Source: Terriglobia bacterium
Lineage (GTDB): Bacteria > Acidobacteriota > Terriglobia > Bryobacterales > Bryobacteraceae
Direction: 5' to 3'
Assembly (NCBI GenBank): GCA_020073305.1
Contig: JAIQFK010000007.1
Location: 62,001 to 126,000 of the forward strand
DNA length: 64,000 bases
The notes beneath the pieces are model-generated. The model had not been told where the DNA came from, ran no database searches, and worked only from the letters and a program-made list of their open reading frames with translations. This document shows positions 58,909 to 64,000 of the stretch, one piece after another. The first letter of the stretch is position 1, and each line of letters starts with the position of its first letter. Position numbers and translations under genes: made by a program.

Positions 58909-59453
58909 ACGGTCTGGCAACCGACCGTCCCCCCCCGGCGTTGCCACGGTTGCGATCAATGATCTCTCATGCACTCTGCCTCCAAGCCGCCTGGTGGCTC
59001 TGGAAGCGGCAAGCTGGGGTTAAACAGGCGGTGCGTGCAGCTTCGACGAATAAGCCTTTAAGAACTGATCGATTGCGCCGATCCCTTCCCCATTGCTCCG
59101 ATCATCGCTCACTACACCGAACTCGCATCCCGGTGGTTGGCCTGGCTCGCATGGCTGCTCTTGGGGAGCGTCTGTGTTTGGGTCATCATGCGGCTGATTC
59201 GTGGGGTTCTCCGACGAAATGCGGATTCCCGGTTGCCGCCGTCAATAGGCCTGAGAGCGAAGGCGGAAACCGTTCCTGCTCATTTCAGCCGTTGGCGCTT
59301 GCCATGGGGGGGTACTATAAGAGCGGGAAAATGCACTCAAACCCAAACGCCTGCAACCATTTACATGAATTTGCCAAACAAAGCCAATTCCGAAACCGGA
59401 CACCTCGGAAGCACACCATGCGACACTGAAGCATCCATCTTAAGCAGCGCGAA
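58909..59453. other. 545-base region without a recognised gene
   Basis: No frame here has family likeness. The stretch at about 59375-59397 (CAAACAAAGCCAATTCCGAA and a few further bases) resembles dispersed noncoding repeats that I recall from planctomycete and acidobacterial genomes, usually misread as short proteins. A G7 run followed by TACTATAAG near 59310-59320 could be part of a promoter for the broken FMN reductase gene. Confidence 0.4.
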
Positions 59454-59961
59454 ATGGAAGATTCTTCACGCCCATTCCGCGTGGTCGTCACCAACGGCAG
59501 CGTGCGTCCTGGCAACTACACCAGCATGGCGTCGGCTTACGTCGTCGACGAACTGCGGAAACATCCCAAGGTTTCCGTGGAAAGCAGTGCATGCGGAAGA
59601 ATGGCACCTCCCGTTTCCGGGCACGGATCCGAATTCGCCGGGCACCAAGGAATTGCAGCGCATGGTCAGCCAGGCGACCGGCGTAGTCCTGGTCACACCC
59701 GAATATCACGGCAGCTTCAGCAGCGTCATGAAGCTCGTGATCGAAAATCTCGGCTTCCCGTCGGCGCTGGTTGGCAAGCCGGTGGCGCTGCTCGGTGTGG
59801 CCGCGGGCACGATCGGCGCTATCAAGTCTCTGGAACATCTGCGCGGCGTCGTCTCGCACGTTGGCGGGATCGCTCTGCCCCTCCCCATCTCGATCGCCAA
59901 CGTCCAAAAAGTCTTTGACCGCGAAGGTCAAACCGGGCATCCGGGCGTCGTCACCCTTTGA
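59454..59961 (+). pseudogene. NADPH-dependent FMN reductase-like gene broken by a single-base frameshift
   Basis: The first frame gives a normal flavodoxin-like start: FRVVVTNGSVRPGNYTSMASAYVVDELRKHPKVSVE (FMN phosphate loop GSVRPGNYT). From about 59587 the match continues in another frame: VHAEEWHLPFPGTDPNSPGT, ATGVVLVTPEYHGSFSSVMKLVIENL, GKPVALLGVAAGTIGAIKSLEHLRGVVSHVGG. One extra base at about 59583-59586 explains this. The C-terminus (KVFDREGQTGHPGVVTL) also looks shorter than the family norm. If the base is real, the product is lost; if it is a sequence error, this is a PF03358 reductase of about 168 residues. Confidence 0.8.
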
Positions 59962-60024
59962 CCGGTACAGTACTGGCCATGTCGCGACCTCCGGCACTCC
60001 GGTATTAAGATAGTTCGATCCTTC

Positions 60025-62787
60025 ATGGCACCGTCCACCGTCTGGCGCAAGCTGTTCGATGTGCGAAAGGGCGAGTACGAGCGCACCCTGTACATGTCGC
60101 TCTACCTGCTCTTCGTCATGGTGGCCTATTACATCCTCAAGCCGGTTTCGGCGGCGATGTTCCTCAACACGTTCAACATCGATAAGCTGCCGTACCTCTA
60201 TATCCTGATCGCCGGAGCCGGCGGCGTACTGGCCTACCTCTACACGCGCATTGCGCTGAAATCGTCTCTTACCACGGCAGTCTCCTGGACGATGCTCATT
60301 GCCATCGTGTGTCTGGTGGCGCTGTGGTGGCTGGTCGGGCTGAAACTTCCGTGGATGCTCTACGTGTTCAACATCTGGGTGAGCCTCTTCAGCATCGTGC
60401 TTATCTCGCAGGGATGGCTGGTGGCCGCCAACCTGTTCGATTCGCGGCAGGCCAAGCGCCTCTACGGTCTGCTGGGCCTCGGGGCGGTGGTGGGCGCGAC
60501 CGTGGGCAGCGCGGTCACCAGCCTCACCGTCAGAATCGTGGGAACGCGCAACCTCATCCTGGCCTGCGCAGCGATCGTCACTCTGGCGTTCGGGGCATTT
60601 CTCGGCGCCATGCGGGAGGGCGGCGAAGCGTTAACGGGGGCGCGCGCGGCGGATGCCGAGAAGCAAGAATTCTCGGCTCGCGACATCTTCGCGTCCATCG
60701 CGCGCAGCCGGCATCTCCAGCTCATCATTGCCATCACCTTGCTCACGTTCATTGTCGATGAGCTGGTGGATTTTCAGTTCCAGGCGGTCGCCAAGCGCAG
60801 CTTCCACGGCAATGAACTGACTGCATTCTTCGCCAGTTTCTTTATCTACCTGAACCTGATTTCCCTGGTTCTTCAGTTGTTCTTCACCGCGTGGATCGTG
60901 CGGCGCATCGGCGTGGGTGGAACCCTGCGAATCATGCCACTATCGATCACCGCCGCTTCCATCGCGGCGATAGCGGTGCCAGGCCTCGTATCCGCGTTGA
61001 TTCTCCGCTTCTCCGAAGCCGTCAATCGATACACGTTCAACCGCACCGGAATGGAGCTCTTGTTCCTCCCGCTGCCTACTAGTCTGAAGAACCGCACCAA
61101 GGCGGTCATCGACATCTTCATCGACCGGTTCGGCCGGGGGATGGCCGGCGTTCTGCTCGCCACGCTTCTCGCCTTCGGAATGCGCGATCCGCGCATCATA
61201 GCGTTCATCACCATCGGATGCACGACGGCCTGGATCTTGCTCGCACGGGCCGCGGAGCAGGAATACACGCGCACCATGCGCAGCAGGATCGAGCGGCGCC
61301 GGCTCGAGCTCGAGGATGCGCGGCTGACGGTCGGCGACCCCGCCACCTTGCAGCTTCTGGAACAAACTGTCGAAAGCACCAACGCGCGCCAGGTCTGCTA
61401 CGCACTCTCCATGCTGGCCGAGGCCCCAGGATATGACCTGGCCCCTGTTCTGACGAGGCTCTCTACGAGCCCGCTCGCGGAAGTGCGTGCCACAGTTTAC
61501 GATGTGGCGCGAACCGCCGAGTTTCCCGGCCTGCTCGCGGTCACAATTCCCGAGATTGCGCATGCCGCCGCCGATGCCGGAACCTCGACCGTGGTAGCGA
61601 AGGCGGTGACGTATGTAGTCGCGGTGTTGCCGGAACCTGCCGGGCGGACTGCCGAGTTTCTCAACCATACCAACCCGGCCGTGGTGGAAGCCGCCATCGC
61701 AGCGATGAACGACAAGCCCGAGCTGGCCGGCCGAGTACTGACGCAGGATTGGATCGTGGCCGCGGGCAGACACGCCGATCCGAGACGCCGGAGAATGGCG
61801 GCTTTAGCCATTGCGGTGCGCGGCCGGGAAAGCGCGAGCGAATTGGCGCACCTGCTCCGAGACTCCGAAACCGATGTCGTTGCCGCTGCATGCCGGGCGT
61901 CGGGCAAGTTGGCGCACCGCCCGTCCGTGGAGCCCATGATCAAGCTGCTGGACGACGCGGCTCTGCGGAGCGTCGTGGTCGAATCGCTGGCCGCCTTCGG
62001 AGCGCGCCACTGCGGGTTGCTCGGTGACTGCCTGGCCGATCCCTCATGGCCGTTGGCCACACGATGCCAGATCCCCCGCGTCCTGAAGCTGATCGCAGAT
62101 CAGCGCAGCGTAGATGTGCTCCTGCAGTCTCTCAACGAGCCCGAGATTTCCATTCGCATCGCCGTCTTGCGCGCCTTGAGTCATCTCCACGAAACTGCGC
62201 CGAACCTTAACTATGGAGCAACGTTCGTCAGCGAGCATGTCCTCAAGGAAGCGCGCCACTATTTCGAGCTCTACTCGGCGGTCGAACCCTGTCGTGATCA
62301 CAAAGGCACTGGAACCGCGGCGGGACTGCTCGAGCGCAGTCTCCAGGAACGGCTGGAGCAAACTCTGGAGCGCCTCTTTCGCCTGCTCGGTTTGAAATAT
62401 CCGCCCGAAGATATGCACGCCGCGTATCTGGCGGTGCGCGGGCGCCGGCGCGAACAGTTTCTGGCGGCGCTTGATTTTCTCGATACCGTGCTCGAGCCAG
62501 CGCTGAAGCGCGTCGTGCTGCCGTTGCTGGATAGCTCCGAAGGGATGACCGAGCGCGGGCGCGATCTGTTCGGCCTCGAGGTTCGCGACGCTGAATCGGC
62601 CATCCGCGACCTGATCCGCTCCTCCGACCCCTGGCTGGCTGCGTGTGCCATGGCGGCCGCGGCCGAGCGCGGGTTCCACCGGCTTCGCCCCGACATTATC
62701 GTGGCCGGGGAGCGCTCGGGAACCGAGGTAGCTGAGGTGGCCCGCTCCGCCGCTCAAGAGCTGGCGCTCAACGCCACGGCGGACTGA
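60025..62787 (+). CDS. ATP/ADP translocase-like (NTP/NDP exchange) transporter fused to HEAT repeats
   Basis: This 920-residue protein has two parts. Residues about 20-420 form around twelve transmembrane helices in an MFS-like layout close to the TLC/Npt nucleotide-exchange family and its free-living relatives: YMSLYLLFVMVAYYILKPVSAAMFL, LISQGWLVAANLFDSRQAKRLYGLLGLGAVVGATVGS, and SEAVNRYTFNRTGMELLFLPLPTSLKNRTKAVIDIFIDRFGRGMAG. Residues about 440-915 are cytoplasmic helical HEAT-like repeats (RRMAALAIAVRGRESASELAHLLRDSETDVVAAACRASGKLAH, ISIRIAVLRALSHLHE). The fusion is found in free-living bacteria, so nucleotide parasitism is not implied; transported substrate is unknown. It converges with the next gene, ten bases away. 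Confidence 0.87.
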   Translation: MAPSTVWRKLFDVRKGEYERTLYMSLYLLFVMVAYYILKPVSAAMFLNTFNIDKLPYLYILIAGAGGVLAYLYTRIALKSSLTTAVSWTMLIAIVCLVALWWLVGLKLPWMLYVFNIWVSLFSIVLISQGWLVAANLFDSRQAKRLYGLLGLGAVVGATVGSAVTSLTVRIVGTRNLILACAAIVTLAFGAFLGAMREGGEALTGARAADAEKQEFSARDIFASIARSRHLQLIIAITLLTFIVDELVDFQFQAVAKRSFHGNELTAFFASFFIYLNLISLVLQLFFTAWIVRRIGVGGTLRIMPLSITAASIAAIAVPGLVSALILRFSEAVNRYTFNRTGMELLFLPLPTSLKNRTKAVIDIFIDRFGRGMAGVLLATLLAFGMRDPRIIAFITIGCTTAWILLARAAEQEYTRTMRSRIERRRLELEDARLTVGDPATLQLLEQTVESTNARQVCYALSMLAEAPGYDLAPVLTRLSTSPLAEVRATVYDVARTAEFPGLLAVTIPEIAHAAADAGTSTVVAKAVTYVVAVLPEPAGRTAEFLNHTNPAVVEAAIAAMNDKPELAGRVLTQDWIVAAGRHADPRRRRMAALAIAVRGRESASELAHLLRDSETDVVAAACRASGKLAHRPSVEPMIKLLDDAALRSVVVESLAAFGARHCGLLGDCLADPSWPLATRCQIPRVLKLIADQRSVDVLLQSLNEPEISIRIAVLRALSHLHETAPNLNYGATFVSEHVLKEARHYFELYSAVEPCRDHKGTGTAAGLLERSLQERLEQTLERLFRLLGLKYPPEDMHAAYLAVRGRRREQFLAALDFLDTVLEPALKRVVLPLLDSSEGMTERGRDLFGLEVRDAESAIRDLIRSSDPWLAACAMAAAAERGFHRLRPDIIVAGERSGTEVAEVARSAAQELALNATAD

Positions 62788-62796
62788 TGGGGTGGC

Positions 62797-64000
62797 CTAC
62801 GGAAGATCGAGCGTGAGTGCGTAAACGTCTTGGGTGCCGGCGTCGCGCACCAGCAGCGGGGCATCATCCGGATCAATCCCCATCCACCCTCCAACCGTGA
62901 AGGGGGCTGGACGAAAATCCTTCAGATTGATCAGTTCCTCAGGCTTGCGATCTCCGGAATGTACGCGGTAGATCACGTTCCCACCAGGGCGATAGCCCAG
63001 GAAGTACACGTACTCCCCATGATGGGACCATTGCGGGTAGCCGATGGCTGCTTCAGCCAGCAGGGACCACGTTCGCGTACTGAAGTCGAACATAAGCAGC
63101 TTGCGGCCGTTGTTCGACATCGCGACGATGTGGCGTCCGCGGGGTGACCACCGCGGCGACCACAGACCCTCCGAGCCGGGCAGAACTGAAACCTGATGCG
63201 TCTTCAGATCGAAGATGCGGATGACGTTTCTGGCCGCATCGCTTTCGGGAAGAATCTGGCCGCCGAAAACCAGAGAATTGCCGTCCGGCGACCAGTTGGG
63301 GTCGGCTTGATCCGAGTCGCCGGCGATCGGCTGCTGCATGGCGCCTCCCTCGGCCGGTACCACGTGGACCTTCATTGGTTTTCCAGGCGCCTGCCCCATG
63401 AATGCGATCTGGCTGACGTCCGGCGACCAACGCGGCATGTAAGCAACCAGAGGAGGAAAGCTCAATTGCAGGCGCTCGCTGCCGTCGATGCGGCTGCGCC
63501 ACAAGTTGCCGTCGGGAAAGGTTACGTAGGTAACCCATTTTCCGTCCCTGGAAAAATCCGCAGCCGAGGCCTGAATGCCCGAAAGGAAAGGATGAAACGC
63601 CCGCGACGTGGCATCCCATCGCACCAGTTGTCCGCGCGGTTGCATGGTCTCAACAAAGACTCGTTTTCCACCCGGGTCAAGCGCTGGAGCCCCGGTGTTC
63701 GTGGGTCCCGAGGTCAATTGCACAGGCTCATGATTCGCGCGTCTGAACAAGCTCCCACTCTCGCGAATGGCCCATACATTGGCTATGCCGCCCCGCTGAG
63801 ACTGAAACAAGAAATACCGGCCATCCGCGGTCCAGGCGCCGCAACATTCTGATGGTGGGTGGCTCCAACCGGCGAGGATCGGGTGCAGGCCGCTTCCGTC
63901 CGATCGGACCTCCCAGAGGCTGGTAGTGTTCAGGTCTGTCTTGGGAGACACAGTGAACCGTAGCCGTGTTCCATCGGGCGACCAGCGCGGCCAGAACGCA
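62797..64000 (-). CDS. TolB/WD40-like beta-propeller protein (5' end outside window)
   Basis: The frame stays open to the window edge, and codons upstream of the first internal start (GTG 63951) read WPRWSPDGTRLRFT, another propeller blade. The gene therefore begins outside. At least 400 residues of blades are seen, with repeats such as WTADGRYFLFQS, FSRDGKWVTYV, WSPDVSQIAFMG, WSPDGNSLVFGG, WSPRGRHIVAMS and WSHHGEYVYFLG. In Acidobacteria such propellers are commonly joined to an N-terminal winged-helix or Ser/Thr kinase domain, so a regulator with a missing N-terminal half is likely but unproved. Confidence 0.85.
   Translation of the reverse strand, partial: AFWPRWSPDGTRLRFTVSPKTDLNTTSLWEVRSDGSGLHPILAGWSHPPSECCGAWTADGRYFLFQSQRGGIANVWAIRESGSLFRRANHEPVQLTSGPTNTGAPALDPGGKRVFVETMQPRGQLVRWDATSRAFHPFLSGIQASAADFSRDGKWVTYVTFPDGNLWRSRIDGSERLQLSFPPLVAYMPRWSPDVSQIAFMGQAPGKPMKVHVVPAEGGAMQQPIAGDSDQADPNWSPDGNSLVFGGQILPESDAARNVIRIFDLKTHQVSVLPGSEGLWSPRWSPRGRHIVAMSNNGRKLLMFDFSTRTWSLLAEAAIGYPQWSHHGEYVYFLGYRPGGNVIYRVHSGDRKPEELINLKDFRPAPFTVGGWMGIDPDDAPLLVRDAGTQDVYALTLDLP

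Noticed and set aside
60025-62787. Reading the TLC-like transporter as evidence of an intracellular parasite
   Set aside because: The rest of the window (TonB receptor, glycosidases, PQQ enzyme, biosynthetic genes) points to a free-living organism, and HEAT-fused relatives occur in free-living bacteria.
1-64000. CRISPR arrays, insertion sequences, integrases or prophage genes
   Set aside because: No regularly spaced direct repeats, transposase motifs or phage structural genes outside the T6SS were seen.

Overview
The window looks like chromosomal DNA of a Gram-negative acidobacterium, most likely a Solibacter/Bryobacter-type soil organism. This is an inference from gene content and high GC, not from a marker gene. 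The clues are an Oar-like TonB receptor with a carboxypeptidase-regulatory N-terminus, a Ser/Thr kinase fused to a TolB-like propeller, many secreted carbohydrate-active and sugar-acid-type proteins (GH44, GH30-like, ThuA, DUF1080, CBM9-like, paired TIM-barrel isomerases), a short secreted family ending in LPKTAS, and a PQQ enzyme with fused cytochromes. No rRNA, CRISPR array or intact insertion sequence was seen. There is one tRNA-Ser(UGA).

Layout. 1-8.1 kb: a secreted beta-helix protein cut by the window edge, a DUF3617 protein, a GH44 glycosidase with a dockerin-like tail, two tandem paralogous sugar isomerase/epimerase-like proteins (one Tat-exported, one not) and an ABC-2 exporter pair. 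8.1-16.9 kb: DinB, an overlapping cysE-matrixin-Memo unit, a cytochrome-fused PQQ dehydrogenase followed by a CBM9-like protein, a TPR protein and an SDR dehydrogenase. 16.9-23.9 kb: a large TonB-dependent receptor, metF, then a two-gene unit pairing a class D-like sortase with a secreted protein that carries an LPKTA sorting signal, then a DUF1080 protein.

24.0-42.2 kb is a type VI secretion locus read on the minus strand as one 17-kb run: tssB, tssC, hcp, tagJ/impE, tssA, tssE, tssF, tssG, tssH(clpV), vgrG, two small VgrG-linked proteins, two DUF2169 proteins and a glycine-rich protein that may be a tip or effector. Sheath, tube, spike, most of the baseplate and the recycling ATPase are present. 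tssJ, tssK, tssL and tssM (membrane complex and its connector) are absent from this locus. A divergently facing gene of unknown function sits at the distal end.

42.2-64 kb: the arsenosugar radical SAM enzyme ArsS with its AhpD-like partner, tRNA-Ser, ThuA plus GH30-like proteins, a DUF362 protein plus a secreted unknown, the kinase-propeller, a decayed class II aldolase, two small secreted unknowns, a two-subunit molybdenum hydroxylase without a FAD subunit, a secreted PGGY-repeat protein, a frameshifted FMN reductase, an ATP/ADP-translocase-like transporter fused to HEAT repeats, and a TolB-like propeller protein cut by the window edge.

The most interesting items are the sortase/LPKTA pair in a diderm, the T6SS locus without membrane-complex genes together with its unassigned distal genes, and the two genes broken by single-base lesions. 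All family assignments are from reading the translations; no search was run.
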